From positions 1-38,061 of the forward strand of contig JBAZFB010000014.1 of assembly GCA_041653595.1 (NCBI GenBank): 38,061 nucleotides of DNA, given 5' to 3'. Below, in pieces: positions 25,586 through 34,479 of the stretch. The stretch comes from Candidatus Omnitrophota bacterium (GTDB lineage: Bacteria > Omnitrophota > Gorgyraeia > Pluralincolimonadales > Pluralincolimonadaceae). The translations under genes and the position numbers were made by a program. Every line of letters begins with the position of its first letter. Within the stretch, counting starts at the first letter, position 1. Below the pieces are notes generated by a model. The model had not been told where the DNA came from, searched no databases, and saw nothing but the letters and a program-made list of their open reading frames with translations.

Positions 25586-26411
25586 CTTTCTTCCTCCCTT
25601 TTTCCAGTTTCTCCAGTTTAGCCTTCGATTTTCCGGCGAAATCGCTTTTAGGAAATCCGGCTATTATCTCCCTGTAAGTTACCAGCGCCTTTTCGTCTTC
25701 ACCTAACTTCTCATAACACTCTCCGCTTTTAAATTTAGCATCCGCGACCAGATCACTTCTATCATAATAAAGCACCTCTACCCGTAGATAATCGACCAAA
25801 GCCTGCTCGTATGCGCCCAGGGCAAAATAGGATTCCGCGCTTCCGTAATAGGCGCCGGGACGGTTTGATTCATCTTTTGAACGTATCACCGCGTCGTAGA
25901 TCTTGATCGCATTATCATGATCGCCTTTCCCGGATAAAAGAGCCGCTAAGTTCATCCTGGCCTTATTTACCGATCTGGCGTCCGGATAATCGCCGATGTA
26001 GCTATTATACAGTTCTATCGCTTTAGGGGTATCTCCCATTTTTACCTGGCAATCGGCTGCCTTAAAATAAGCCTCCTCGCCCCAGCTTAACCCCCCGTAT
26101 TTTTGAATAGTATTTAAATAAAGCGGGTAAGCTTGTTCATATTTTTTAGCGAGATAATAATCCTGCGCCGTACGGAAAGAATCCGGCGCCTCTATCCTGA
26201 ACCTGTCTATATTCGTTAACGGCACGATTATGACCGCTTTTTGCCCGGAGACCTCTATGCTTAATCCGTACCTGTCCGTCTTTAATATAGAACCTCTTAT
26301 AACGTTGCCGTTCTTTAATATGATCTCGTCCTGCGCAAAAGATGAAGCACAGATGAATAAAAAGCAGATAAATAAGGGCTTAAAAAGCAATCTAAATTTC
26401 CTGGCTGTCAT
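25575..26411 (-). CDS. Secreted TPR protein with N-terminal SH3-like segment
   Basis: A 278-residue protein with a signal peptide (likely cleaved after SFA near residue 26), a short beta-rich segment (DEIILKNGNVIRGSI to about residue 75) of the kind seen in LSm/SH3-like folds, then about five tetratricopeptide repeats (AQDYYLAKKYEQAYPLY, KAADCQVKMGDTPKAIELY, ALGAYEQALVDYL, CYEKLGEDEKALVTY). It resembles CpoB/YbgF-type TPR proteins of Tol systems and is placed directly before exbB, overlapping it. It probably scaffolds periplasmic partners of the ExbB/ExbD motor; this role is inferred. Confidence 0.8.
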   Translation of the reverse strand: MTARKFRLLFKPLFICFLFICASSFAQDEIILKNGNVIRGSILKTDRYGLSIEVSGQKAVIIVPLTNIDRFRIEAPDSFRTAQDYYLAKKYEQAYPLYLNTIQKYGGLSWGEEAYFKAADCQVKMGDTPKAIELYNSYIGDYPDARSVNKARMNLAALLSGKGDHDNAIKIYDAVIRSKDESNRPGAYYGSAESYFALGAYEQALVDYLRVEVLYYDRSDLVADAKFKSGECYEKLGEDEKALVTYREIIAGFPKSDFAGKSKAKLEKLEKGRKKDAT

Positions 26412-28867
26412 CGCTTTATCGCCTTTAACCTTTCCCGCGCCTTTTTCGCTTCTTCGGTTTTAGGGTAATTGGCTGCGAGTTTCTCGTATAAAGCTCTTGC
26501 TTCCTGCCTGTTTTCCAGTTTTTCCTGGCATTCTCCGGCCTTAAGCAGGGACTCGGCGGCCAATTCTTCGCGATTCGAATATAGTATGGCAACGCGCTGG
26601 AAGCTTGGCAATGCCTCGGCATATTTCTTTTGCAAAAAATAGCTGTCGCCTAATTTAAAGAGGGCCTCGGCGGATGTCTCATCCTTGTAATTATCTACGA
26701 CATCTTTATAATATTTGACCGCTTCGCTAAGGATATCGCGGCTATAATAGGAATTCGCGATCCCTAATTTGGCCCTGCTTGCGTATTTTGTATCGGGATA
26801 TCTGGATATTAATTCGCTGAAATCTCCGATCGCATCCCGCCATGACTTTAATTTCAGGTAGGCTTGGCCCCTCCCGAATAAAGACACTTCGGTAAGCGCG
26901 TCATCTTTATATTTGGTCAATATATCGTTGTAAAATTTAACGGCTTCCGGTCCATTATTCGCTTCGAGCAAGACTTGGCCGATGATATAAGCGGCATTTC
27001 CGGAGGGAGGCGTATCGGAAAAACCGTCATATGACGACAGTAATTTCTGCACGGTCTTGGCGGCATCCGGCGAATTTCCGGAAATAAGGTACAGGTCTGC
27101 GAGGCAACTGTATAATTCCGCCAAGATGGCCTTTTGTTGGGAATGTTTTTTCGCTAATTCCTCAAAAGCCGCGATCCCTTCACTGTATTTCTTCTGGTTC
27201 AAATAGATATCGTAGATCCTGCCTATGACTTCAATGGCTAAAGGACTGGTCGGGTTCTTATCCAGGAAAATTACCAGCTCGTTCAACGCCTCCTCCCGTT
27301 TTGCGGAATAGAGATAACTTACGCTGAGCCGGTACGAAGCGGCTTCTATCGCTTCGCTTTGGGGGTATCTCTCGACCAGTTTCTTATAATACTCGGCGGC
27401 TTGGGCGTATTGCCTGTTATTAAAATATATATTCCCGATCTCATACGTAGCGGCCGGCGCCAATTTGTTTTCCGGATAGCTCTCTATGAATTTATTAAAA
27501 TAGGCCAGCGCTTCACCGGACTCTCCCGATTTGGAATAACACCACCCTATATTATAGATCACATTATCTATATACTCCAACTTAGGGAACTTCTCTTCGA
27601 TCATCTTATAGAGCTTCAGCGCTGAGGCATAATTATTCTGGGTCGCGAAGACATACGCCAACCTGAAAGCGAATTGCGGCGCTGACGGCCCGTCCGGATA
27701 CGTCTTTAGATATTCCTTATAGGCCTCTTCCGCCTTAGCGTAGTCATTAAGGCTAAAGTAGCATTCCCCTAATCTCGACAGGTTCTTTTCGATAGACCCG
27801 GCGTCTTTGGATTCCGCAAGCTGCTTTTTATAAAATCCTATCGCCTCTTTGTATTCTCCCCTTTCATAAAAGGATTCTGCTATGAAGAAATTTACATCAA
27901 GTTTTTGCGCCCCCTTCGGGTCAAGGCGCGCGTAATCTTTAAATGCCTGGACCGCCTCGTCGACCTTTTTTTGTTTTAAATAAGCGATGACCAACAGGTG
28001 GCGCACGTCTTTTATCGACTCGCTTCCGGGGTATCTTTCCAGAAAATCCTCGCATACTATCCGCGTCTCATATATTTTGCCCTGTTCATAATAAGCCAGC
28101 CCCATTTGATACCTGGCGAGTTCTTCCAAATTTGTTTTTTCCCCGAAGATCTCGCTCTTGGGTCTTACATTGCGGAAAAATTCCACCGCCTTGGGATAAT
28201 TCTTGACCTTAAACGCGATCTCGCCCAGGTTAAAACAGGCGTCGTTTCCCATCCTTGAGTCCTTGGGGATCGTCTTGAAAGTATCCACTGCCTTTTTATA
28301 TTTTCCCTGCTCTTTATAGATACTGGCCAGCATGAATTTGGCGTCTAAGGCCCTCGGATCGGCCGGATAACCTTCGATCATTTTTTTAAAAAATGTGGCC
28401 GCTAAATCCAGTTTATCCCGCTTGTAATAAACACATGCCCTGCTAAAGATCACATCGGGGACCCTGGACCGGTCTTTAGATAATGCGGCGCTATAGAACG
28501 AATCCGCCAGATCATCTTTTCCCATCCTTAAATAACATTCCGCCAATCCAAACTGGACTTTCGGCATCAAATCTTTCAAATATGAAAAGTCTTTGTTGAT
28601 CCTATTAAAATTCGCTTCTGCACGCTGGTATTCGCCGGTTTCCAAAAAAGCGAAGGCCTGGTCATAAATGGCATACGGGAGAAATTTGCTGTAAGGATAT
28701 TTATTTATTAAGACCTGGAAAGTTTTAACAGCGCTGTCGAATTCGCCGTTATTTAAAGATTTTTCTCCTTGGGAAAATAACTCGCTGTCTGTTTCGGCGC
28801 CTGCTGAATTCATGGAACTGAATATCGTGAAAAAAATCAATATCGCAGATAAAAAGAATTTTACCAT
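26408..28867 (-). CDS. Large secreted tetratricopeptide-repeat protein
   Basis: An approximately 820-residue periplasmic or outer-membrane-associated protein: a signal peptide (hydrophobic to about residue 22, cleavage near SAGA), then tandem TPR units of about 35-37 residues through to the C-terminus, more than fifteen by eye, many with the bacterial YbgF/BamD-like pattern G-x-Y-x-x-A and a trailing YP (for example LINKYPYSKFLPYA, YPDTKYASRA). No enzyme domain is seen. The ATG at 28865-28867 is preferred to a TTG two codons upstream; both overlap the previous gene. It overlaps the shorter TPR gene by 4 nt. It is likely a scaffold organising an envelope machine with ExbB/ExbD. Confidence 0.85.
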   Translation of the reverse strand: MVKFFLSAILIFFTIFSSMNSAGAETDSELFSQGEKSLNNGEFDSAVKTFQVLINKYPYSKFLPYAIYDQAFAFLETGEYQRAEANFNRINKDFSYLKDLMPKVQFGLAECYLRMGKDDLADSFYSAALSKDRSRVPDVIFSRACVYYKRDKLDLAATFFKKMIEGYPADPRALDAKFMLASIYKEQGKYKKAVDTFKTIPKDSRMGNDACFNLGEIAFKVKNYPKAVEFFRNVRPKSEIFGEKTNLEELARYQMGLAYYEQGKIYETRIVCEDFLERYPGSESIKDVRHLLVIAYLKQKKVDEAVQAFKDYARLDPKGAQKLDVNFFIAESFYERGEYKEAIGFYKKQLAESKDAGSIEKNLSRLGECYFSLNDYAKAEEAYKEYLKTYPDGPSAPQFAFRLAYVFATQNNYASALKLYKMIEEKFPKLEYIDNVIYNIGWCYSKSGESGEALAYFNKFIESYPENKLAPAATYEIGNIYFNNRQYAQAAEYYKKLVERYPQSEAIEAASYRLSVSYLYSAKREEALNELVIFLDKNPTSPLAIEVIGRIYDIYLNQKKYSEGIAAFEELAKKHSQQKAILAELYSCLADLYLISGNSPDAAKTVQKLLSSYDGFSDTPPSGNAAYIIGQVLLEANNGPEAVKFYNDILTKYKDDALTEVSLFGRGQAYLKLKSWRDAIGDFSELISRYPDTKYASRAKLGIANSYYSRDILSEAVKYYKDVVDNYKDETSAEALFKLGDSYFLQKKYAEALPSFQRVAILYSNREELAAESLLKAGECQEKLENRQEARALYEKLAANYPKTEEAKKARERLKAIKR

Positions 28868-29556
28868 TCCCAATCGATAGTTCCATCCTCTTTTTCTTTT
28901 GGCGTCTCTTCCTTCGGCGCCTCTTCCTTCTTAACTTCCTCTTGAGAGACCGTCGATTGTGTTATTCCTCCGCCAAGGATCCCCACTTCCACATCGTCCC
29001 ATAATATAACGCCCGAGCTTCCCGGAGAGGCTACAAATTCTAAAGATACGCGTCCATTTACCGCATTTTCCGGGGCACTTCCTTGAACGGATATCAGATG
29101 CCAGGTATCAGGCGACATATTACTGTCAAAATGCGGGCTCCGTACCACCAGGTCATTCAACACGGCCCCGTTGGTATTCAACCATTCTATTTTTACGAGA
29201 CCGTAAGAACTGCCTTTAAGGCGGTCTTTACTCGGGGTATACATATAACAATTGATTTGGTAGGTCTTTCCTTTTTCTATAGGCGCCGCAAAATTTTGAT
29301 ATATACCGCCGATCGCCCACGACTTAAATGAGTATCTGCCGCTATGCGCGGCCAGTTCTGAACGCTCGCTGTTTTGGTGGAACCATCGCAACCAATACCG
29401 GATAGCGTCGTAATCTCCGGCCGCGCCGGGATTTTTGTTCCCCAGGGTCTCTTCGAAACTGCCATTTAGGATAAGGTTCTCTGCGGAGGAGGAGGCGAGA
29501 AAAAAGGAAAGATAGCACAAGGTGATCAAAAATATCTTAAAATAACTCTTTGGCAT
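28861..29556 (-). CDS. Secreted carbohydrate-binding-like protein with charged tail
   Basis: A 231-residue protein with a signal peptide (cleavage near SSAEN, about residue 26) and a jelly-roll domain recalling CBM4/9-type modules: it opens with NLILNGSFEE and closes with VILWDDVEVG near residue 190. The last 35 residues form a low-complexity Glu/Lys/Pro tail ending in WEW. The ATG at 29554-29556 is chosen over a GTG two codons upstream since AGGCGGTGA precedes it at good spacing. A TATATT that could serve as a -10 lies just upstream but without a clear -35. It is the first gene of the TPR/ExbB operon; glycan or peptidoglycan binding is inferred from fold only. Confidence 0.75.
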   Translation of the reverse strand: MPKSYFKIFLITLCYLSFFLASSSAENLILNGSFEETLGNKNPGAAGDYDAIRYWLRWFHQNSERSELAAHSGRYSFKSWAIGGIYQNFAAPIEKGKTYQINCYMYTPSKDRLKGSSYGLVKIEWLNTNGAVLNDLVVRSPHFDSNMSPDTWHLISVQGSAPENAVNGRVSLEFVASPGSSGVILWDDVEVGILGGGITQSTVSQEEVKKEEAPKEETPKEKEDGTIDWEW

Positions 29557-29679
29557 ATTCACCGCCTATTTGACTAAATATACCACACAAAACAAGAAAA
29601 ATAAAGGCAAAAAATAAGGTCGCGGTTGCCCACGAGGGCATTATTTTTATTCGTTATCCATGTTCGGCCTATTCTGGGA

Positions 29680-30906
29680 TTATTTTTTCAGGACTTCCTT
29701 GAATTTCTGTGTAAGTGCAGGGACGATCTCGTTTAAATCGCCTACTATGCCGTAGGTGGCAACTGTAAATATCGGTGCTAGAGGGTCCTTATTTATCGCG
29801 ATGATGATATCCGAGGACGACATGCCGGCCAGATGCTGTATCTGCCCGGATATGCCGCAGGCAAAATATATCTTCGGGCAGACGGTCTTTCCTGTCTGGC
29901 CCACCTGGTGCGAGTACGGTATCCATTCGGCGTCAACGGCCGAGCGCGAGGCGCCGACAGCCCCGCCCAATACCTTCGCCAAGTCTTCAATGATCTTGAA
30001 ATTTTCCGGCTTTCCCAACCCCCTGCCGCCAGAGACGATTATGTTCGCCTCGGTGAGGTTAGCCGTAGTTGATTCCTCTTCTTTTATCTCCAGCAATTTC
30101 GTGCGGGAATCGTAAAGGTTTCCCGGATAACTCTTCTTTACTACCTGGCCGGCCCTAGCCTTGTCGACAACGGCTTCCTTGAAGACCTTGTGGCGGACCG
30201 TCGACATCTGCGGCCGGTAATTCTCGCAGACGATCGTTGCCATGATATTCCCGCCGAACGCCGGGCGGGTCTGCAAAAGCAATTTCTTCTCTTTGTCGAT
30301 GGCCAATCCGGTGCAATCCGCGGTCAGCCCTGTATAAAGTTTCACCGCGACGCGCGAAGCGAGTGACCTTCCGATAGAGGTCGCGCCGTAAAGCAATATC
30401 TCCGGCTTGAATTCTTTTACGAGCTCGACGATGACATTGGTATAAGGCTCGTCCATGTAATTTTTGAGTTTCGGGTCCTCGACGAGATATACCTTATCCG
30501 CGCCGCGGGAGAATAACTCATGGGTTTTGCTTTCCATGCCGTCGCCGATCAGGATGCAGGCGAGCTCTGTGCCGAGGTCATTGGCGAGCTCCCTGCCTTT
30601 TCCGAGGAGTTCGTATACGACGCTCTGGACATCCCCCTTCTTCTGCTCGGCGAATACCCAGACGCCCTTGTAAGCGCTAAGGTCCGCCTTAGGCTCGACC
30701 TTACAGGTGGTAAGCTCTATAGCCTTGAACTTGCACGTCGCCACGCAGGCGCCGCAGAGCGTACACTTCCCGAAATCTATGACGGCCTTCTTATCCTGCA
30801 TGGTTATCGCGGCGAACGGGCAGCTCTTGACGCACAGCGTGCATCCCGTGCATTTATCGAGTAAAATACGTATTGAACATTCCCGGGGATTACTTTGGTC
30901 TGCCAT
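29680..30906 (-). CDS. etfA: Electron transfer flavoprotein alpha subunit with ferredoxin domain
   Basis: EtfA binds FAD and, with EtfB, relays electrons to or from acyl-CoA dehydrogenase. The 408-residue protein begins with a two-[4Fe-4S] ferredoxin domain (CTGCTLCVKSC near 19-29 and CTLCGACVATC near 48-58), then the EtfA N-terminal domain and the C-terminal FAD site (SRSAVDAEWIPYSHQVGQTG and YFACGISGQIQHLAGM). Such ferredoxin-fused EtfA occurs in caffeyl-CoA reductase (CarE) and other flavin-bifurcating complexes, so a link to ferredoxin is likely. The ATG follows the etfB stop with no gap. About 120 nt of non-coding sequence with a weak hairpin (29627-29640) separates it from the next operon. 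Confidence 0.95.
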   Translation of the reverse strand: MADQSNPRECSIRILLDKCTGCTLCVKSCPFAAITMQDKKAVIDFGKCTLCGACVATCKFKAIELTTCKVEPKADLSAYKGVWVFAEQKKGDVQSVVYELLGKGRELANDLGTELACILIGDGMESKTHELFSRGADKVYLVEDPKLKNYMDEPYTNVIVELVKEFKPEILLYGATSIGRSLASRVAVKLYTGLTADCTGLAIDKEKKLLLQTRPAFGGNIMATIVCENYRPQMSTVRHKVFKEAVVDKARAGQVVKKSYPGNLYDSRTKLLEIKEEESTTANLTEANIIVSGGRGLGKPENFKIIEDLAKVLGGAVGASRSAVDAEWIPYSHQVGQTGKTVCPKIYFACGISGQIQHLAGMSSSDIIIAINKDPLAPIFTVATYGIVGDLNEIVPALTQKFKEVLKK

Positions 30907-31704
30907 TTATGTCTTTCCTGCCGCGACTACCATGTCTTTTAACGCCTCGACGAGTTTAGCCACGACCTCATTGGTCTCGCCCTGCAATATCTGCCCGCCT
31001 GTCCTTTTTGGCGGCGTAAATACTTTCTTGACGACGGTCGGGGAACCCTTCAGCCCGAGTTTCTCCGGTTCGGCGTCGATATCTTTCGCCGTCAGCGTCG
31101 TCACCGGCGCCTGTTTGGCGCGTATCTTCCCTTTTAACGAGGGAAGCCGCGGGATATTTATCTCTTTTACGACGGTGATAAGGCACGGCAGCGGGGTCTC
31201 GATGACCTCGAATCCTTCCTCTGTCATCTTCTCGAACCTCGCCATATTTTCTTTTATCTCTTCCGTCTTCTTTACGTATGTGACCTGCGGAATATCGAGG
31301 GTGGCGGCTATTCCCGGCCCGACCTGCGCCGTGTCGCCGTCTATCGCCTGCTTTCCGCAGATTATAAGGTCGAATTTGCCGAGCTTCTGTATGCCCTTCG
31401 CGAGAGTATAGCTCGTCGCCCATGTGTCAGAGCCGGCGAACGCGCGGTCGCACATAAGGGCCATCTCGTCGACGCCCATAGAAACCGCCTCGCGCAGCGC
31501 CTCTTCGGCCTGTTTCGGGCCCATGCAGATGACCGTGATCTTACCGCCGAGCTTTTCCTTGATCCTGAGCGCCTCTTCAATGGCGTACATGTCGAAAGGA
31601 TTGACTATCGACTGGACGCCCTCGCGCATCAGCGTATTGGTCTCGGGATTGATCCTTATATCCTGCGTGTCAGGGACCTGTTTTATGCAGACTATGATAT
31701 TCAC
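30907..31704 (-). CDS. etfB: Electron transfer flavoprotein beta subunit, bifurcating type
   Basis: A 265-residue EtfB. It carries MNIIVCIKQVPDTQ at the start, NPFDMYAIEEAL, DRAFAGSDT and GKQAIDGDTAQVGP, patterns I associate with EtfB proteins of NADH-using, electron-bifurcating Etf complexes (Bcd/Etf and Car types) rather than the respiratory mitochondrial type. The start is GTG at 31702-31704 with AGGAGG 6 nt upstream. It lies 55 nt after the acyl-CoA dehydrogenase and directly abuts etfA, so the three form one functional unit. Confidence 0.94.
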   Translation of the reverse strand: MNIIVCIKQVPDTQDIRINPETNTLMREGVQSIVNPFDMYAIEEALRIKEKLGGKITVICMGPKQAEEALREAVSMGVDEMALMCDRAFAGSDTWATSYTLAKGIQKLGKFDLIICGKQAIDGDTAQVGPGIAATLDIPQVTYVKKTEEIKENMARFEKMTEEGFEVIETPLPCLITVVKEINIPRLPSLKGKIRAKQAPVTTLTAKDIDAEPEKLGLKGSPTVVKKVFTPPKRTGGQILQGETNEVVAKLVEALKDMVVAAGKT

Positions 31705-31759
31705 CCCACACCTCCTACTTTCATTCTCAGCGCTTGCATTATATAGAGATGTGCGGGGT

Positions 31760-32914
31760 TCACTTTCTTAACTGCTCTTTCAGCACTTCGAGCGCTATTA
31801 TGTTCCGTTGTATCTGGTTGGTGCCTTCGTAAATCTGGGTTATCTTAGCGTCGCGCATGTACTTCTCTACCGGGTAATCGCGCATGTAACCGTAACCGCC
31901 GAGTACCTGGATCGCGTCGGTCGTGACCTTCATAGCGGTATCCGACGCGAATAACTTCACCATCGCGGATTCCTTCGAAACATCCCTCGCTCCCGAATCT
32001 ACCATCCTCGCAACGGCATAGGTCAGCGCGCGTGCCGCCTCTATCTGGGTAGCCATGTCCGCGATCATGAACTGGAGCCCTTGGAACGACGAAATCGTCT
32101 TGCCGAACTGCTTACGCTCGCGCGAATATTTTACCGCGTGGTCGAGCGCGCCCTGCGCTATGCCGACTGCCTGCGCCGCGACGCCGGGGCGCGACTTGTC
32201 GAAAGTCTTCATCGCGACTATGAAACCCATGCCCTCCCGCCCGAGCAGGTTATCTTTATGGACCTTGCACTCATTGAATATGAGTTCGCGGGTCGCCGAA
32301 GCGCGGATGCCGAGTTTCTTCTCTTTCTTTCCGAAATCAAAACCGGGGGTACCTTTTTCGACTATAAAAAAGCTTGCGCCGCGCGCGCCCTTCCCCCTGT
32401 CGGTCATCGCGATGACCGAATATATCTCCGCCTCTCCGCCGTTGGTTATCCACTGCTTGACGCCGTTCAGGACGTAATAGTCGCCCTCTTTCCTTGCGGT
32501 CGTGGATATGGCGCCCGCGTCAGAGCCGGCGCCGGCCTCGGTCAAAGCAAAAGCGGCAAGTTTCTTGCCGCTGGCTATGTCAGGAAGGTATTTTTGTTTC
32601 TGCTCGTCATTGCCGAACAATATTATCGGGTATGTCCCGAGAGCGGTCGCCGCGAAGCATATCGCGATGCCGCCGCACGCGCGCGAGAGCTCCTCGGTCA
32701 CGAGACAAAGCTCCATCGCGCCGCCGCCAAGCCCGCCGTATTTCTCCTCTATATATACGCCGCAGAGGTCGGACTCGGCCATGACCTTCATTATATCCCA
32801 CGGGAAGGTCTCTTTCTCGTCGTGCTCGGCAGCGACAGGCGCTATCTTCTCTTTGGCGATCTTACGCGCCAGGTCGCGCACCATTATCTGCTGTTCGGTC
32901 AATAAATAATCCAT
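31760..32914 (-). CDS. Acyl-CoA dehydrogenase family protein (butyryl-CoA dehydrogenase-like)
   Basis: A 384-residue FAD enzyme that interconverts acyl- and enoyl-thioesters. The family signatures LTEAGAGSDAG and QWITNGGEAEIY (FAD/substrate region), RKQFGKTISSFQG and the catalytic-base motif IYEGTNQIQR with Glu363 are present, placing it with short-chain Bcd-like enzymes. It is the seventh gene after plsX in a fatty acid synthesis operon, 21 nt after fabF and upstream of etfBA. That placement raises the possibility that it works in the reducing direction on enoyl-ACP or enoyl-CoA. Ordinary beta-oxidation is the alternative, but no other beta-oxidation genes are here. Confidence 0.93.
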   Translation of the reverse strand: MDYLLTEQQIMVRDLARKIAKEKIAPVAAEHDEKETFPWDIMKVMAESDLCGVYIEEKYGGLGGGAMELCLVTEELSRACGGIAICFAATALGTYPIILFGNDEQKQKYLPDIASGKKLAAFALTEAGAGSDAGAISTTARKEGDYYVLNGVKQWITNGGEAEIYSVIAMTDRGKGARGASFFIVEKGTPGFDFGKKEKKLGIRASATRELIFNECKVHKDNLLGREGMGFIVAMKTFDKSRPGVAAQAVGIAQGALDHAVKYSRERKQFGKTISSFQGLQFMIADMATQIEAARALTYAVARMVDSGARDVSKESAMVKLFASDTAMKVTTDAIQVLGGYGYMRDYPVEKYMRDAKITQIYEGTNQIQRNIIALEVLKEQLRK

Positions 32915-32935
32915 CTTATCACCTCTTATTGTGTT

Positions 32936-34183
32936 TTACGGAAGGAATTTCTTTACGGCGATGCACGCGTTGTGCCCGCCGAAGCCGAAGGCATTCGATA
33001 TGGCGACGTTCACCTTGGCGCTTCTCGCCTTATTAGGGACGTAATCGAGATCGCAATCCGGATCCGGGGTCTCGTAATTTATAGTGGGCGGGATCATATC
33101 CTCTTGTACGGCCTTAACGCTGGCAATGAACTCTATTCCGCCGGCCGCGCCCAAACAATGCCCGGTCATGGATTTGGTGGAGCTGACCGGGATCTTATAT
33201 GCCTGTTTTCCGAATAATTTCTTTATGGCGAGCGTCTCTATCTTATCATTCAACTCGGTCGATGTGCCGTGGGCGTTTATATAAGAGACGTCCTCAAGCT
33301 TTAACCCGCCGTCCTGTAGGGCCAGTTTCATGCACATCGCTGCGCCCTCGCCATTCGGGTCAGGCGCGGTCATATGGTAAGCGTCACCGCACATCCCGTA
33401 ACCGGCGACCTCGGCATATATCTTCACGCCGCGTTTTTTCGCGTGCTCGATGGATTCCAATAGCACGATGCCGCTGCCTTCGCCCATTACGAACCCGTCG
33501 CGGCCCTTATCGAACGGCCTGCTCGCTTTCTCAGGCTCGCTATTCCTCTTCGAGAGAGCCGTAAGGGCGCAGAAACCGCCCACACCCGTCTCGACGATAG
33601 CCGCTTCGGTGCCTCCGCATATCATCATATCCGCGTAGCCGTGCTGGATAAGCCTGTATGCCTCGCCTATCGAATGGTTCCCGGTAGCGCACGCCGTGGC
33701 GACGCAGGAGTTCGGACCTTTTATCCCGCACGATATCGAGATCTGTCCGGGGGCCATATTTACGATAAGCATCGGTATGAGGAGCGGGCCGAGCCTTGAG
33801 GGGCCCTTCTCCTTCCATATGAGGGTCTGGTCCTGGATGACTTTTAATCCGCCGATGCCGGAACCGACAAGGACCCCTATGCGGTACGGGTCTTCCTTGG
33901 TTATATCCAGGCCTGCGTCCTCCATGGCCATCTTCGCGCCGTAGACCGCGAACTGCACAAAGCGGTCCATCCTCCTCAGCTCCTTAGCGCTGGTTATATA
34001 CCTGGAGGGATCGAAGCCCTTGACTTCGCAGGCGAATTGGCAATCGAAACCCGTTGGATCGAAGTGGGTTATCCTGCCCGCGCCGTTTTTACCGGCGAGG
34101 AGGGATTTCCACAATTCGTCTTTGGAATTTCCGACAGGCGTGACGGCACCAAGGCCGGTTACGACTACTCTTCTGTTATCCAT
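32936..34183 (-). CDS. fabF: FabF, beta-ketoacyl-ACP synthase II
   Basis: FabF extends acyl-ACP by condensation with malonyl-ACP in the cytoplasm. The 415-residue thiolase-fold protein has the active-site Cys165 (TACATG), the two catalytic histidines in NAHGTST and KSMTGHCLGAAGG, and the C-terminal SNAFGFGGHN. Length is normal. It is separated from acpP by 31 nt and from the acyl-CoA dehydrogenase by 21 nt. The Cys-His-His triad excludes a chain-length factor or KASIII. Confidence 0.97.
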   Translation of the reverse strand: MDNRRVVVTGLGAVTPVGNSKDELWKSLLAGKNGAGRITHFDPTGFDCQFACEVKGFDPSRYITSAKELRRMDRFVQFAVYGAKMAMEDAGLDITKEDPYRIGVLVGSGIGGLKVIQDQTLIWKEKGPSRLGPLLIPMLIVNMAPGQISISCGIKGPNSCVATACATGNHSIGEAYRLIQHGYADMMICGGTEAAIVETGVGGFCALTALSKRNSEPEKASRPFDKGRDGFVMGEGSGIVLLESIEHAKKRGVKIYAEVAGYGMCGDAYHMTAPDPNGEGAAMCMKLALQDGGLKLEDVSYINAHGTSTELNDKIETLAIKKLFGKQAYKIPVSSTKSMTGHCLGAAGGIEFIASVKAVQEDMIPPTINYETPDPDCDLDYVPNKARSAKVNVAISNAFGFGGHNACIAVKKFLP

Positions 34184-34214
34184 AAAAAAACTTAAGGACT
34201 ATCCCCTTGTGGGG

Positions 34215-34457
34215 TTAGGCCTTGCCCGCCCTTTCTTCTATATACTTGATGGCCTCTCCGACGGTCTTCATCTTCTCGGCGTCTTCGTCGGGTATCTCGG
34301 CCTTGAACTCCTCTTCGAGGGCCATGACTATCTCTACCGTATCAAGCGAATCCGCGCCCAGGTCGTCGATGAACGTCGCCTGGGGTGTGACTTCTTCAAG
34401 TTTTACGCCTAATTGTTTCGCTATGATCTCTCTTACTTTATCCGCTACAGCCGACAT
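34215..34457 (-). CDS. acpP: Acyl carrier protein
   Basis: An 80-residue acidic four-helix protein that carries growing acyl chains on a phosphopantetheine arm. The attachment Ser37 is in GADSLDTVE, and the surrounding FIDDLGADSL and ALEEEFKAEIPDEDAE are standard for AcpP. The ATG at 34455-34457 is fixed by a perfect AAGGAGG with 5 nt spacing; the longer frame upstream is not a credible N-terminus. It lies between fabG and fabF as in most bacteria. Confidence 0.97.
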   Translation of the reverse strand: MSAVADKVREIIAKQLGVKLEEVTPQATFIDDLGADSLDTVEIVMALEEEFKAEIPDEDAEKMKTVGEAIKYIEERAGKA

Positions 34458-34479
34458 GTACTCCTCCTTTTTGGGTTGA

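Noticed and set aside
29627..29640. TGCCC-ACGA-GGGCA hairpin as an intrinsic terminator after etfA
   Set aside because: The stem is only five pairs and the T-rich run on the minus strand begins about nine bases away; on the plus strand a T-rich run follows, but no gene is transcribed that way.
31738..31743. TATAAT between the acyl-CoA dehydrogenase and etfB as an internal promoter
   Set aside because: A perfect -10 hexamer is present on the minus strand, but no recognisable -35 lies 15-19 bp upstream; the genes are more simply one operon.
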